Shown: positions 1 to 8,778, numbered from the stretch's first letter. The stretch is DNA of 35,666 nucleotides from Fervidicella metallireducens AeB (GCF_000601455.1 NZ_AZQP01000032.1:1-35666), one strand, 5' to 3'. Notes: generated by a model from the letters alone, not told the origin. Made by a program: numbers and translations.

Positions 1-45
1 TAATTAAGGAATTAAATAAAATTTCAAAATAAGATAATTTGTATC

Positions 46-74
46 TTGAAGCGGGAATACTGTGTTGATATAAT
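46..74 (+). promoter_or_regulatory. Likely sigma-A promoter of the NadR-like P-loop gene
   Basis: TTGAAG (46-51) and TATAAT (69-74) are separated by 17 nt, and the start codon lies about 40 nt downstream. The -10 box is perfect and the -35 box matches 4 of 6 consensus bases. No operator-like repeat is seen. Confidence 0.55.
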
Positions 75-113
75 ATTACTTGCTTTCAAAATTTATAATA
101 TGGAGTGAGTAAT

Positions 114-680
114 GTGCCGATAAGAATTGCTATATTAGGCGGACCAAGATGTGGCAAAACCACATTAATACAATATTTATATGCAGAAATGAAAATTGCA
201 GGATATAATGTAGGATGTGCATCAGAATATTCAACAGACTATTTAAGGGAAAAAGGAATGATAGAATCACTGGCGGAGCAGTATGGGATATATATTGGAC
301 AGGCAAAATTAGAAGATGATTTATCACCCTTTGACTATGCAATAACAGATTATGCTACGTTCTTGCCATATATTTATGGGAGATTTATGCTTGGAAATAA
401 AAAGAGAACAATAAAAGAGATTGAAATATTAAAGGACTTGTATTGTTTAGCTCTTAAAGATTTACCTAAGTATGATCATATATTCTTCTTACCAAGGGAA
501 TTTGGATATGAAAAAGATGGAGTAAGATGGCAGGATGAAGAAACTGCATTAAAAGTTGACGAGGCCATTAAGAGTTTTTTAGATGCAGAGAATGTTTCGT
601 ATACTACTTTAACAGGTTCAACAAAACAAAGAGCAAAATGCATATTTGATATAATTGGATTGGATATAAAGACCCATTAA
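114..680 (+). CDS. NadR/AAA_28-like P-loop nucleotide-binding protein
   Basis: A soluble protein of 188 residues with a Walker A motif (GGPRCGKTT) at its very N-terminus. The later segments FFLPREFGYEKDGVRW and LTGSTKQRAKCIFDIIG resemble the DGxRW and G-x-x-x-x-R parts of NadR-type ribosylnicotinamide kinases and AAA_28 ATPases. A GTG at 105 is also in frame, but GTG 114 is preferred because GGAG at 102-105 lies 8 nt before it. The gene stands alone between its own promoter and a strong terminator. The substrate is unknown: a nucleoside kinase or a regulatory NTPase are both possible. The fold call is firm, the function is not. Confidence 0.7.
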   Translation: MPIRIAILGGPRCGKTTLIQYLYAEMKIAGYNVGCASEYSTDYLREKGMIESLAEQYGIYIGQAKLEDDLSPFDYAITDYATFLPYIYGRFMLGNKKRTIKEIEILKDLYCLALKDLPKYDHIFFLPREFGYEKDGVRWQDEETALKVDEAIKSFLDAENVSYTTLTGSTKQRAKCIFDIIGLDIKTH

Positions 681-694
681 ATTTAAGGACAAAT

Positions 695-732
695 CGAAAA
701 AAGGCTTGTATAGAGCCTTTTTTCGGTTTTTT
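695..732. terminator. Rho-independent terminator, probably bidirectional
   Basis: A perfect 12-bp stem (695-706 with 714-725, CGAAAAAAGGCT) has a 7-nt loop and is followed on the plus strand by GTTTTTTG. It separates the P-loop gene from the convergent cwlJ-gerQ pair and, because the stem is itself A/T-rich, could end both transcripts. Confidence 0.85.
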
Positions 733-760
733 GTATAATACTACGTAAATATCATTGTAA

Positions 761-1204
761 TCAAGGACAAATCTGACTTCCTGATTCATAAATATTTACA
801 AACTTAATTGAGTACAAGTCACACATTATTTTAACATTAGTTGCTGTTTCTCTGATTACGATATAGCTTATTCCAACTTCTTCCAATATACCACCTCTGT
901 CAACAACCATATTTGTACCAATTAAAAATTCAACTCTAACTCTCTTGCCTATCTGAGTTCTTAAAAATGCCTGTGTATAATTTATATTTTTAAGAGCTGG
1001 TTCATCCTGCATAAAATCAGTAGCAGGTGGAGCTTGAGACGGAGTTGATGTTATGGGAAATTCTGGTGGTTCAGGTTCTACCATCATAGGACGCATACTA
1101 AAATATGGACATCTGTACATAGGTTGCATGGATGGATATGATTGATAATTTTCTTCATAAAAATCTGTCTCATTAAATTCTGGTGAATGGTTTTTCTTTG
1201 ACAT
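761..1204 (-). CDS. gerQ: Spore coat protein GerQ-like
   Basis: 147 residues. The N-terminal half is low in complexity, with many Pro, Met and Tyr residues (about residues 20-70), as in spore coat proteins. The C-terminal half (about 80-145) is a compact domain with segments QIGKRVRVEFLIGTN, DRGGILEEVGISYIVI and CDLYSIKFVNIY, which match the GerQ domain. In Bacillus, GerQ is an inner coat protein cross-linked by transglutaminase and needed to place the cortex hydrolase CwlJ. Here cwlJ lies directly upstream, 15 nt away, which strongly supports the call. An AAGGAGG ribosome site precedes ATG 1204. Expression late in sporulation in the mother cell is expected from the family; no clear sigma-E or sigma-K promoter was assigned. 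Confidence 0.8.
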   Translation of the reverse strand: MSKKNHSPEFNETDFYEENYQSYPSMQPMYRCPYFSMRPMMVEPEPPEFPITSTPSQAPPATDFMQDEPALKNINYTQAFLRTQIGKRVRVEFLIGTNMVVDRGGILEEVGISYIVIRETATNVKIMCDLYSIKFVNIYESGSQICP

Positions 1205-1219
1205 AGATAACCTCCTTAT

Positions 1220-1663
1220 TCATGTTTTGGCATAGGCAGGTGTTGGATCATAAAAACAATGTTGTCTAATTCTTGAGTTAAAAACTCCTGTTTTAGTTTT
1301 TGGAAAATATACTGCGCAAACAGGATTAAAGGGATTATAATACCATAAAGATGAGTTAAGCTGTGGTAGCTTATTTCCAGCAAGTGCCCAATCGGCAATT
1401 TGATAATGTATTTCCTCAGGTGTAATATTAAAAATATTTTGAGGATTAGGTTGGCCATAGACCTCAGTCATAGCACATGTAAATTGAAAAGGTTGAAGAA
1501 TTACTTTCCTTAAATCCCCTTGGCCGGTTCTCAAATATTCTCCATATGCAACATGGACTCTATTCATTACAACATTTGCTACAGCTTTCATACCTAACTC
1601 CCCTTCACCTTCTGCTTCACATTTTATTAGACGTGCAAGGAGTTCTCTGGATGAGAACGGCAT
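1220..1663 (-). CDS. cwlJ: Spore cortex-lytic enzyme CwlJ
   Basis: 147 residues with no signal peptide, which fits CwlJ (about 142 residues in Bacillus) rather than SleB, which has a signal peptide and a peptidoglycan-binding domain. The hydrolase_2 domain fills the protein: LLARLIKCEAEGEG near residue 8 carries the catalytic Glu region, followed by GMKAVANVVMNR, SSLWYYNP and a C-terminal HCFYDPTPAY. It degrades cortex peptidoglycan during germination. It is first in an operon with gerQ. The ribosome site AGAGGTG precedes ATG 1663. The call is firm because both sequence and neighbour agree. Confidence 0.88.
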   Translation of the reverse strand: MPFSSRELLARLIKCEAEGEGELGMKAVANVVMNRVHVAYGEYLRTGQGDLRKVILQPFQFTCAMTEVYGQPNPQNIFNITPEEIHYQIADWALAGNKLPQLNSSLWYYNPFNPVCAVYFPKTKTGVFNSRIRQHCFYDPTPAYAKT

Positions 1664-1812
1664 AATTTCACCTCTTTAACTAAATCTATATCAATATTAA
1701 TATATTCACTTTGGACAAGAAAAGTTACAAAATTTATCTATAAATAGAGGTATTAAAATACAAAATTAGGGAAGAATAACTTAGTGTGATTACTTTTGTT
1801 CTGGAGGATATT

Positions 1813-2733
1813 ATGAAAATTGGATTGCCTAAGGGTTTATTAAACTATAAATACTCTACTTTTTTTGAAACGTTTTTTTTTGAATTAGGAACAGAAATAG
1901 TGTATTCTTCTGATACAAACAAGGAAATTCTGGATCTAGGAGTAAAACACTGCGTTGATGAAGCATGTTTACCCATAAAGATATTTCATGGTCATGTAGC
2001 ATCATTAAGGGATAAATGCGATCTATTAATAACCCCAAGAATTATGCAAATTAGAAAAAAAGAATTTATCTGTCCAAAGTTTTGCGGGTTACCGGAGATG
2101 CTTGTTAATTCAATACCTAATCTACCAATGATTACGACAGCTCCACTTTATTTTTTCTCTAAAGAAAAGCTTTATAGTTGGTGTATAGCATCAGCTGAGA
2201 AAATAACAAAGGATAGAAGTAAAGTTAAAGCTGCCTGTACTAAAGCCATGGAAAAACAAAATAATACAAGTTATGGAATAAAAAATCAGGGGTTTAGAAA
2301 AAATATTGCATTAATAGGACATCCCTACAATATCTACGATAGTTTTATAAACATGAATTTAGTTAAAAAATTAAATAAGCTTGGAGTTGGAGTTATAACT
2401 GAGGAATTTGTTGAGGAGAAGGATTTGGATATACAGATTCAAAAGTTATATAAGAGGCCATTTTGGAATTTTGCTAGAAATGCCTTTGGATTCTCAACAT
2501 TTATGGCAGAACAGAAAAAGATTGATGGAATTATTTACATTTCGTCTTTTGCCTGTGGTATTGATTCTGTTGTAATAGAACTTATAAAAAGCGGAATAGA
2601 TGAATTCCCATTTATGGTCTTAAAAATTGATGAACATACAGGGGAGGCAGGCTTAGAAACTAGAATAGAAGCTTTTGTAGACATGCTAGGAGGAGGTATA
2701 AACTATGAAAGTAACCTTTCCCCACTTAGGTAA
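1813..2733 (+). CDS. DUF2229-type acyl-CoA dehydratase activase-related protein, first part
   Basis: 306 residues from ATG 1813, which has GGAGGA 6 nt upstream; an in-frame ATG at 1786 has no such site. The start MKIGLPKGLLNY and the segment HCVDEACLPIKIFHGH are typical of the DUF2229 / 2-hydroxyacyl-CoA dehydratase-related family. Cysteines at residues 47, 52, 69, 87 and 91 and a later SSFACGIDS are placed as possible iron-sulfur ligands. The C-terminal part ends with DEHTGEAGLETRIEAFVDML, a motif repeated in the next gene (DEMTGEAGYLTRVEAFIDLL), so the two proteins look like paralogous parts. In many anaerobes these parts are fused with a BadF ATPase into one very large protein; here they are separate genes. 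The 3' end overlaps the next gene by 29 nt. The biochemical role is not established. Confidence 0.75.
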   Translation: MKIGLPKGLLNYKYSTFFETFFFELGTEIVYSSDTNKEILDLGVKHCVDEACLPIKIFHGHVASLRDKCDLLITPRIMQIRKKEFICPKFCGLPEMLVNSIPNLPMITTAPLYFFSKEKLYSWCIASAEKITKDRSKVKAACTKAMEKQNNTSYGIKNQGFRKNIALIGHPYNIYDSFINMNLVKKLNKLGVGVITEEFVEEKDLDIQIQKLYKRPFWNFARNAFGFSTFMAEQKKIDGIIYISSFACGIDSVVIELIKSGIDEFPFMVLKIDEHTGEAGLETRIEAFVDMLGGGINYESNLSPLR

Positions 2734-3802
2734 TGTATATATAGCTGCAAAAGCCTTATTTCAAGGACTGGGGATAGAATGCGTTATTCCACCCTTAAGT
2801 AATAAGGCTGCTTTGGAAATAGGTTCATTATATTCTCCAGAAGAAATATGTCTACCATTTAAAATCCAGTTAGGTAACTATATACAAAGCATAGAGCAGG
2901 GAGCTGATACAGTAATTATTACAGGAAGTTGTGGACCATGTAGATTTGGGGAGTATGGAGAGATGCAAATGAATATTTTAAGAAAATTAGGATATGATGT
3001 GAAGTTTATTGTTGCAGATTCTCCATCTGATATCGGCATTAGAGAACTATTTAAAAGGATAGGATATATGACAGCTTATAGTAACAAAAATAAAATTCAG
3101 AAAATTAAATCTTTATTTGATGCTATAAAGATTATAGAATTAATGGATTCTGTTGAAGGAGAGGCAAGATATAAATCTGGTTTTGAATTAAGAAAGGGTG
3201 AATGTAAGAGACTCTTGAACAAATGTAAATCAGAGGCTTTTAATGCTGAATCACCAGGTGAAATGATAGAAGTTATACAACACTATAATGAAAAGATAAA
3301 GAACGTCGAGTTTGATGCTCAAAAAAATCCCATTAAGGTAGCAGTTATAGGTGAGATATATACAATTATAGAACCATTTTCCAATCTTTATATAGAGGAT
3401 AGACTAATGGAAATGGGAGTTTCTACAAAAAGACGCTTAACCCCAAGCTGGTGGGTTAAAAATACAGCACTATCGCCATTAGGTTTAAATTCTATGGATA
3501 TTAAAAAAGCTTCTAAAGATTATATGGCTTTGTGCATTGGTGGTCATGCCAGGGAATGTATTGGGGAAGCTGTTTTAGCAAAAGAAGATGGTTTTGATGG
3601 TGCTATACAGATATTTCCTTTGGGATGCATGCCTGAGATAGTTTCAAAGGCAATATTACCTAAAATATCAAAGGATTTAGGATTGCCAATTATGACTTTG
3701 GTTGTAGATGAAATGACAGGGGAAGCAGGTTATTTAACAAGGGTAGAGGCCTTTATAGATTTGCTGGAAAGGAGAAGGGAAGATGTTTTATCTAGGTGTT
3801 GA
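2705..3802 (+). CDS. DUF2229-type acyl-CoA dehydratase activase-related protein, second part
   Basis: 365 residues. Conserved-looking cysteines occur at 26, 49 (EEICLPFK), 76 and 79 (TGSCGPCRFGEYGEMQ), and near the end in CIGGHARECIGEA and FPLGCMPEI. This pattern is that of the DUF2229-related / HgdB-like subunit family, whose better known relatives bind [4Fe-4S] or double-cubane clusters. AGGAGG at 2691-2696 serves ATG 2705 inside the end of the previous gene, and the next gene starts before this one stops, so the set is translationally coupled. A low-potential redox function driven by the BadF ATPase is an inference; the substrate is unknown. Confidence 0.75.
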   Translation: MKVTFPHLGNVYIAAKALFQGLGIECVIPPLSNKAALEIGSLYSPEEICLPFKIQLGNYIQSIEQGADTVIITGSCGPCRFGEYGEMQMNILRKLGYDVKFIVADSPSDIGIRELFKRIGYMTAYSNKNKIQKIKSLFDAIKIIELMDSVEGEARYKSGFELRKGECKRLLNKCKSEAFNAESPGEMIEVIQHYNEKIKNVEFDAQKNPIKVAVIGEIYTIIEPFSNLYIEDRLMEMGVSTKRRLTPSWWVKNTALSPLGLNSMDIKKASKDYMALCIGGHARECIGEAVLAKEDGFDGAIQIFPLGCMPEIVSKAILPKISKDLGLPIMTLVVDEMTGEAGYLTRVEAFIDLLERRREDVLSRC

Positions 3803-4748
3803 TGTCGGTTCAGTAAGTACAGATATAGTACTTATAGATGAAAATATGAATGTCATTGAAAAGATGTATTTAAAGACCAAAGGAAAACCGATAAAGGTGA
3901 TACAGGAAGGTTTAAAAAAACTTAATGAAAAATATGATAAAAAACAAATAAAGTCCTCTGGAGTTACTGGAAGCGGTAGACATATTGCTGCTACCATCAT
4001 TGGAGCAGATGTAATAAAGAATGAAATAACAGCACATGCTGTTGCAGCCTTAAACTTAGATAAAGAAGTAAAGACGATAATAGAAATTGGTGGTCAGGAT
4101 TCTAAAATAATAACATTAAACAATGGTGTTATTACAGACTTTGCAATGAATACGGTTTGTGCAGCTGGAACAGGCTCATTTTTAGATAGACAGGCAGAAA
4201 GACTTGATATACCAATTGAAAAATTCGGAGAATACGCACTAAAAGCGAATACATCTATTAGAATTGCGGGAAGATGTGCAGTATTTGCGGAATCTGATAT
4301 GATACATAAGCAACAACTAGGGTATAGTGAAGCTGATATAATAAGGGGATTGTGTGAAGCCCTTGTAAGGAATTACTTAAACAACGTAGCAAAGGGTAAA
4401 GAAATAAAACCAAAGGTATTTTTTCAGGGTGGAGTTGCAGCAAATATAGGCATGAAGGATGCATTTGAGAGAGAACTGGGATTTAAGATTTATGTCCCTG
4501 AGCACTATAACATGATGGGAGCAATTGGTGTTGCAATATTAGCGAAAAGGGCCTTTGAAAAAACAGGGGAAAGTAAGTTTAAGGGACTTAGTCTTGCAGA
4601 GAGTACTTTTATCTCCAGCAGCTTCGATTGTTATGATTGCCCAAATAATTGTGAAATAGTAAAAATTACAGAAGATAATAAAGAGATCGGGTGCTTTGGA
4701 GACAGGTGCGGAAAATGGAGTGGCAGGATAAATGAAAAAGTACTTTAA
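3783..4748 (+). CDS. BadF/BadG/HgdC-type ATPase (acyl-CoA dehydratase activase family)
   Basis: 321 residues of the ASKHA ATPase fold: DVGSVSTDIVLID (phosphate 1), EIGGQDSKII (phosphate 2) and FQGGVAANIGM (adenosine region). Cys126 (NTVCAAGTGSFLD) and Cys165 (AGRCAVFAESD) fall where HgdC-type activases hold the [4Fe-4S] cluster bridging the dimer. Family members use ATP to push an electron at very low potential into a partner protein. The protein is about 60 residues longer than HgdC, and the C-terminal extension carries a cluster of cysteines (FDCYDCPNNC and GCFGDRCGKW), which may bind a second metal centre. No 2-hydroxyacyl-CoA dehydratase genes are adjacent; the likely partners are the two overlapping upstream products. 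Confidence 0.88.
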   Translation: MFYLGVDVGSVSTDIVLIDENMNVIEKMYLKTKGKPIKVIQEGLKKLNEKYDKKQIKSSGVTGSGRHIAATIIGADVIKNEITAHAVAALNLDKEVKTIIEIGGQDSKIITLNNGVITDFAMNTVCAAGTGSFLDRQAERLDIPIEKFGEYALKANTSIRIAGRCAVFAESDMIHKQQLGYSEADIIRGLCEALVRNYLNNVAKGKEIKPKVFFQGGVAANIGMKDAFERELGFKIYVPEHYNMMGAIGVAILAKRAFEKTGESKFKGLSLAESTFISSSFDCYDCPNNCEIVKITEDNKEIGCFGDRCGKWSGRINEKVL

Positions 4749-5436
4749 GACTGAGGAGAATAAAAGAATATGGGAAATAGATTTCCTCAGGTCTATTGCA
4801 ATAATATTAATGATATCATTTCATATAATATACGATATAAATGAATATTTAGGGTTTAATGTAAGCTATGACAGGGGATTTTGGTTCTATATTGGAAAAA
4901 CATCAGCAGTTTTATTTATAACTATATCAGGAATTTGTACTGGTTTAGCTAAAAATAACTTTAAAAGAGGATTAAAAATTTTAGCTATGGCAATGTTAAT
5001 AACGATTGCAACCTTCATATTTGATAGAAGGCAATATGTTAGATTTGGAATACTGCATCTTCTAGGGATTAGTATAATTTTATCACCATTTTTTTTAAGA
5101 CTTAAAAGAAGTACCCTCCTGATAATTTCAGTGATTTCACTGTCAATAGGATATAAATTGAATAAAATTACTATTAATAATGCCCTTATGGTACCATTTG
5201 GAGTAATTTATAACGGATTTATTACCATAGACTATTATCCAATTTTTCCTTACATAGGGGTTTTCGCATTTGGAGTCTATGTTTATAAAAAGTTATATTT
5301 CAATAATAAGAGTCTATTTAGTTATGAAATAAATCTAAAGTTTATAAATTTTTTAAGTAGACATTCATTGAAGATATATTTAGTTCATCAACCGATAATT
5401 TTAATAATTATAACGTTAATAAAACAGTGCATTTAA
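4732..5436 (+). CDS. DUF1624/HGSNAT-like multi-pass membrane protein
   Basis: 234 residues with about seven hydrophobic segments. The N-terminus RIWEIDFLRSIAIILMISFH followed by IYDINEYLG is the hallmark of the DUF1624 / heparan-alpha-glucosaminide N-acetyltransferase-like family, with a conserved His in the first membrane segment. The C-terminal HSLKIYLVHQPIIL is also typical. Relatives are thought to move acyl groups across the membrane onto sugars. The gene overlaps the BadF-type ATPase gene by 17 nt, so it belongs to the same transcript, but a shared function is not evident. ATG 4732 has an AGGAT site just upstream. Confidence 0.72.
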   Translation: MKKYFKTEENKRIWEIDFLRSIAIILMISFHIIYDINEYLGFNVSYDRGFWFYIGKTSAVLFITISGICTGLAKNNFKRGLKILAMAMLITIATFIFDRRQYVRFGILHLLGISIILSPFFLRLKRSTLLIISVISLSIGYKLNKITINNALMVPFGVIYNGFITIDYYPIFPYIGVFAFGVYVYKKLYFNNKSLFSYEINLKFINFLSRHSLKIYLVHQPIILIIITLIKQCI

Positions 5437-5468
5437 ATTTAAGTAAATTGCACTGTTTTAAATTTTTT
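5421..5468 (+). terminator. Terminator of the DUF2229-BadF-DUF1624 operon
   Basis: AAAACAGTGCA (5421-5431) pairs with TGCACTGTTTT (5449-5459), with further A/T pairing inward, followed by a T run. The stop codon of the last gene lies inside the hairpin. Confidence 0.75.
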
Positions 5469-5682
5469 AAAATGGTTTAAACAAAGGTATATGTTATTAT
5501 TTGTTAAATATGTTCATATTTTCTTAATAATATATATACTGAATATTAATAAAAAAGTTATTGCATAAATATTAACAAAGGGATATAATTGTTAATATAA
5601 TTTCGAAATACATATGTAATATATGTAATATGACGAAATATAATTTAAATTTATATAATAATATGCGGAATGGGGGATTGCT

Positions 5683-7812
5683 ATGAGAGAATGTTCAGGT
5701 GTGACAAGGGTAAAGGTTTCAGAGATTTTTGGGACAAATGTTTTTAATGATGCTGTAATGAGAGAAAGACTTCCTAGACCAATTTATAAAGCATTGAAAA
5801 AAACAATTGATGAAGGTTTGGCCCTTGAACGTGAAGTAGCAGAGGTTGTTGCTGCTGCAATGAAGGATTGGGCAATTGAAAAAGGAGCCACACATTTTAC
5901 ACATTGGTTTCAGCCGATGAATGGAATAACAGCTGAAAAACATGAGGCCTTTATTTCACCAACTGAAGATGGAAGAGTTATAACAGAATTTTCAGGAAAA
6001 GAATTGATAAAAGGAGAATCTGATGCTTCATCTTTTCCATCTGGAGGACTTAGAGCTACTTTTGAAGCAAGAGGATATACAGTCTGGGATTGCACTTCTC
6101 CTGCTTTTTTAAAAGAAGATGCCAGTGGAGTAACTCTTTGTATACCAACAGCATTTTGTTCATATACTGGAGAAGCATTAGATAAAAAAACACCCCTGTT
6201 GCGTTCTATGGAGGCTTTATCAAATCAGGCAGTAAGAGTTTTAAGGTTATTTGGGAATAGTGAGGTTAAAAGGGTTATTCCAACAGTAGGTCCAGAACAG
6301 GAATATTTCTTAATAGATAGAGAACTATTTTTAAAAAGGAAGGATTTAGTTTATACTGGAAGAACATTGTTCGGAGCAAAACCACCGAAAGGACAGGAGC
6401 TGGAAGATCATTATTTCGGAAGCCTAAAGGAAAGGGTATCTGCATTTATGAAGGAACTCGATATCGAACTTTGGAAGTTGGGCGTTTCAGCAAAAACAAA
6501 ACATAATGAGGTTGCACCTGCTCAACATGAGTTGGCGCCAATATTTACAAACGTTAATATTGCAACTGATCATAACCAGCTTATAATGGATACTATGAAA
6601 AAAGTAGCAAATAGGCATGGGTTAGCTTGCTTATTACATGAAAAACCATTTGCAGGAGTTAATGGCTCAGGAAAGCATAATAATTGGTCATTAAGTACAG
6701 ATAATGGACAGAACTTATTAGAACCAGGAAAAACTCCACATGAGAATATTCAATTTTTAGTATTTTTATGTGCTGTAATAAAAGCAATAGACATTTATTC
6801 GGATTTATTAAGGGCATCAGCAGCAAATCCAGGAAATGACCACAGACTTGGTGGAAATGAAGCACCTCCATCCATTATTTCAATATTCTTAGGAGAACAT
6901 TTAACAAATATACTTGAGAGAATAGAAAATGGGGTAACTTCAGAAAGGCAAAGGGGAGAAAAACTTTACTCAGGGGTTTCAACATTACCGTTATTAAGAA
7001 AAGATGACACAGATAGAAATAGAACATCTCCATTTGCTTTCACAGGAAATAAATTTGAATTTAGAATGGTACCTTCTTCTAGCTCAGTTTCAGATGCCAA
7101 CGTTGTACTGAATACAATAGTTGCAGACAGCTTAAAGGAAATAGCGGATAGACTTGAAACTGTAAATGATGTTCATGAGGAAATTAAATGGATATTGAAG
7201 GATATAATCAGCAATCATAAGAGAATTATTTTTAATGGGGACGGTTATTCAAAAGAGTGGTTATCAGAGGCTGAAAAAAGGGGCCTGAGAAATATTAAAT
7301 CCACAGTAGAGGCTGTAGAAGCATATATTACAAAAGAGGCTGTAGAACTTTTTTCTAAGCATAATGTTTTAAGTGAACAAGAATTACGTTCAAGATATGA
7401 AATAGCTTTAGAAACATATATTAAACGTACCAATATAGAAGCTCTCACAATGATTGAAATGTCTAATAAACAGATAATACCAGCAGTAATTAAATATATG
7501 AATGAAGTTGCAACTTCTTTAAACCAAATTAAGGCAACAAATTTAAATATACAAATTACAGAAATAGAAAAATTAGTGATAGAGATATCTGAAACTTTGA
7601 ATACATTTAAGATAAAAGTACTTGAATTAGAAAGTTTAACTCAATCAGCTCAAAAGCTAAAAGAAAACATTAAGGAACAGGCGAGATATTATAGAGATGT
7701 AATCTGTAAATCTATGGAAGAGTTGAGGTTATATGGTGATAAATTAGAGAATATGGTAGATTCAAAAATCTGGCCAATTCCAACATATGGTGAATTAATG
7801 TTTTTTATATAA
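5683..7812 (+). CDS. glnN: Glutamine synthetase type III
   Basis: 709 residues, the usual length of GS type III (about 700) and far longer than type I. The N-terminus [20 protein letters not shown] is characteristic of GlnN. The catalytic part includes [51 protein letters not shown] and [30 protein letters not shown] is the late substrate-binding region. It makes glutamine from glutamate, ammonia and ATP in the cytoplasm. The C-terminal 150 residues are helical and probably coiled coil. It is monocistronic, with GGGGG 7 nt before ATG 5683 and a terminator after it. The 246-bp upstream region holds short A/T-rich repeats but no GlnR box that I recognise. Confidence 0.95.
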   Translation: MRECSGVTRVKVSEIFGTNVFNDAVMRERLPRPIYKALKKTIDEGLALEREVAEVVAAAMKDWAIEKGATHFTHWFQPMNGITAEKHEAFISPTEDGRVITEFSGKELIKGESDASSFPSGGLRATFEARGYTVWDCTSPAFLKEDASGVTLCIPTAFCSYTGEALDKKTPLLRSMEALSNQAVRVLRLFGNSEVKRVIPTVGPEQEYFLIDRELFLKRKDLVYTGRTLFGAKPPKGQELEDHYFGSLKERVSAFMKELDIELWKLGVSAKTKHNEVAPAQHELAPIFTNVNIATDHNQLIMDTMKKVANRHGLACLLHEKPFAGVNGSGKHNNWSLSTDNGQNLLEPGKTPHENIQFLVFLCAVIKAIDIYSDLLRASAANPGNDHRLGGNEAPPSIISIFLGEHLTNILERIENGVTSERQRGEKLYSGVSTLPLLRKDDTDRNRTSPFAFTGNKFEFRMVPSSSSVSDANVVLNTIVADSLKEIADRLETVNDVHEEIKWILKDIISNHKRIIFNGDGYSKEWLSEAEKRGLRNIKSTVEAVEAYITKEAVELFSKHNVLSEQELRSRYEIALETYIKRTNIEALTMIEMSNKQIIPAVIKYMNEVATSLNQIKATNLNIQITEIEKLVIEISETLNTFKIKVLELESLTQSAQKLKENIKEQARYYRDVICKSMEELRLYGDKLENMVDSKIWPIPTYGELMFFI

Positions 7813-7825
7813 AAAGTTATCTATG

Positions 7826-7860
7826 AAAGAGGTTATTTAGAAATGACCTCTTTTTTCTTT
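7826..7860 (+). terminator. glnN terminator
   Basis: A 13-bp stem (7826-7838 with 7841-7853, AAAGAGGT...) has a very small loop and one G-U pair and ends in TTTTTTCTTT. Confidence 0.85.
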
Positions 7861-7989
7861 AAGTTGAATATGTTCTTGAAAATTTTAATTATAAGCTATA
7901 ATATTAATAATGATAAAAAGTATTTTAATCTTAAAAGCAACAATATTGAAGCATAAACAAATAGAATTTAATTTTAGGTAGGTGTTATA

Positions 7990-8301
7990 ATGACTCAGGA
8001 AGAATTAAGTGTCAGGGTTTTTAAGGCCCTTGGTCATCCCATAAGATACAAAATTGTAAAGTTTCTCTTAGATGAACCTAAGTGCGTATGCAAATTAAAT
8101 GAAAATGTAGACTTTAGTCAGTCAAATTTATCTCAACATTTAAAAATACTTAAGAATGCAGGTATTTTAACCAGTGAGAAAATAGGTCTTAATATATTTT
8201 ATAAAATAAGCAGCGAAGATATAGCAAATTTATTAAGAATATCAGATGAATTTGTTATGAATCTAGTAAAAAAAATGAATGAAAATATTGATAACATATA
8301 G
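7990..8301 (+). CDS. ArsR/SmtB-family transcriptional repressor
   Basis: 103 residues with the winged-helix fold of ArsR: FKALGHPIRYKIVKFLL, then the recognition helix region SQSNLSQHLKILKNAGIL and the wing GLNIFYKIS. KCVCKL (near residue 36) is placed like the ELCVCDL metal-sensing motif of ArsR, so a thiol-seeking ligand such as As(III), Sb(III) or Bi(III) is possible. AGGTAGGTG precedes ATG 7990. A possible promoter TTGAAA (7876-7881) / TATAAT (7897-7902) has a short 15-nt spacer. The gene is followed after 26 nt by an eight-cysteine mini-protein, probably in the same transcript. No arsB, arsC or metal pump is nearby. Confidence 0.85.
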   Translation: MTQEELSVRVFKALGHPIRYKIVKFLLDEPKCVCKLNENVDFSQSNLSQHLKILKNAGILTSEKIGLNIFYKISSEDIANLLRISDEFVMNLVKKMNENIDNI

Positions 8302-8327
8302 TGAAATTATTTCCTAGGAGGTATTTG

Positions 8328-8501
8328 ATGGAAAAAGTTATAAACAGTAACTGTAAAAAATGTCCAGAGCATTTAACAAATAGATGTGAGGGTGAGGATG
8401 AAAACTGCTTATGTAAGTTTTGTCCAAGAAATATGTCTGTTTGCATCAAGGTAAAGTGGTGCAGAGAAACAGAGTCATCCATAATCTTTGAACAGTCTTA
8501 A
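8328..8501 (+). CDS. Small cysteine-rich protein, 57 residues
   Basis: Cys residues stand at 9, 12, 20, 27, 29, 32, 39 and 45 (NCKKCPEH, CLCKFCPRN, KWCRE), which is 14 percent of the protein. It has no signal peptide or membrane segment. ATG 8328 is chosen over an in-frame upstream start because AGGAGG lies just before it. The pairs CxxC, CxC and CxxC could hold one or two metal ions. I do not recognise the family by name. Its place behind an ArsR-type repressor suggests metal binding or buffering, which is inference from context only. Confidence 0.65.
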   Translation: MEKVINSNCKKCPEHLTNRCEGEDENCLCKFCPRNMSVCIKVKWCRETESSIIFEQS

Positions 8502-8505
8502 AAAA

Positions 8506-8537
8506 AGTCTCTAGGGTTAACTAGAGACTAAAATTTT
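8506..8537. terminator. Bidirectional terminator
   Basis: AGTCTCTAG (8506-8514) pairs with CTAGAGACT (8521-8529) with a 6-nt loop, with A runs on the left and AAAATTTT on the right. It sits between the convergent Cys-rich and thiamine-binding-like genes. Confidence 0.8.
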
Positions 8538-8778
8538 ATAAATTTTTACCTGCATTTGTTACTGTAATGACCATGTTTACTTCACCATTTTTGGCAGCAT
8601 GTCTGTACATATCTTCAATGCTTTTCCATACATCTTCATCGGGGCCGTGTAAATGAGTAGAAATAGAGCCTACTTTATAATCTACATTCTCTGTATCAAG
8701 TACACGAATTGAGTTTTTTATTATTGAATTGGCATGGTTTGTTCCTAATGGATAAAGAGAAATTTCAGCACATAGCAT
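8536..8778 (-). CDS. MTH1187/YkoF-like thiamine-binding family protein
   Basis: 80 residues. CAEISLYPLGT at the start, then NSIIKNSIRVLDTENVDYKVGSISTHLHG and DVWKSIEDMYRHAAKNGEVNMVITV, follow the pattern of the MTH1187 / Thiamine_BP (DUF77) family, a ferredoxin-like fold related to the thiamine-binding YkoF. An upstream ATG at 8793 overlaps the GGAGGTGG ribosome site, so ATG 8778 is taken as the start. It stands alone, with no thiamine genes beside it. A cytoplasmic small-ligand binder is likely; the ligand in this organism is not shown. Confidence 0.8.
   Translation of the reverse strand: MLCAEISLYPLGTNHANSIIKNSIRVLDTENVDYKVGSISTHLHGPDEDVWKSIEDMYRHAAKNGEVNMVITVTNAGKNL

Noticed and set aside
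685-773. 11-bp direct repeat AAGGACAAATC at 685-695 and 763-773 flanking the terminator
   Set aside because: One copy is the end of the gerQ coding sequence; no mobile gene lies between, and chance is likely.
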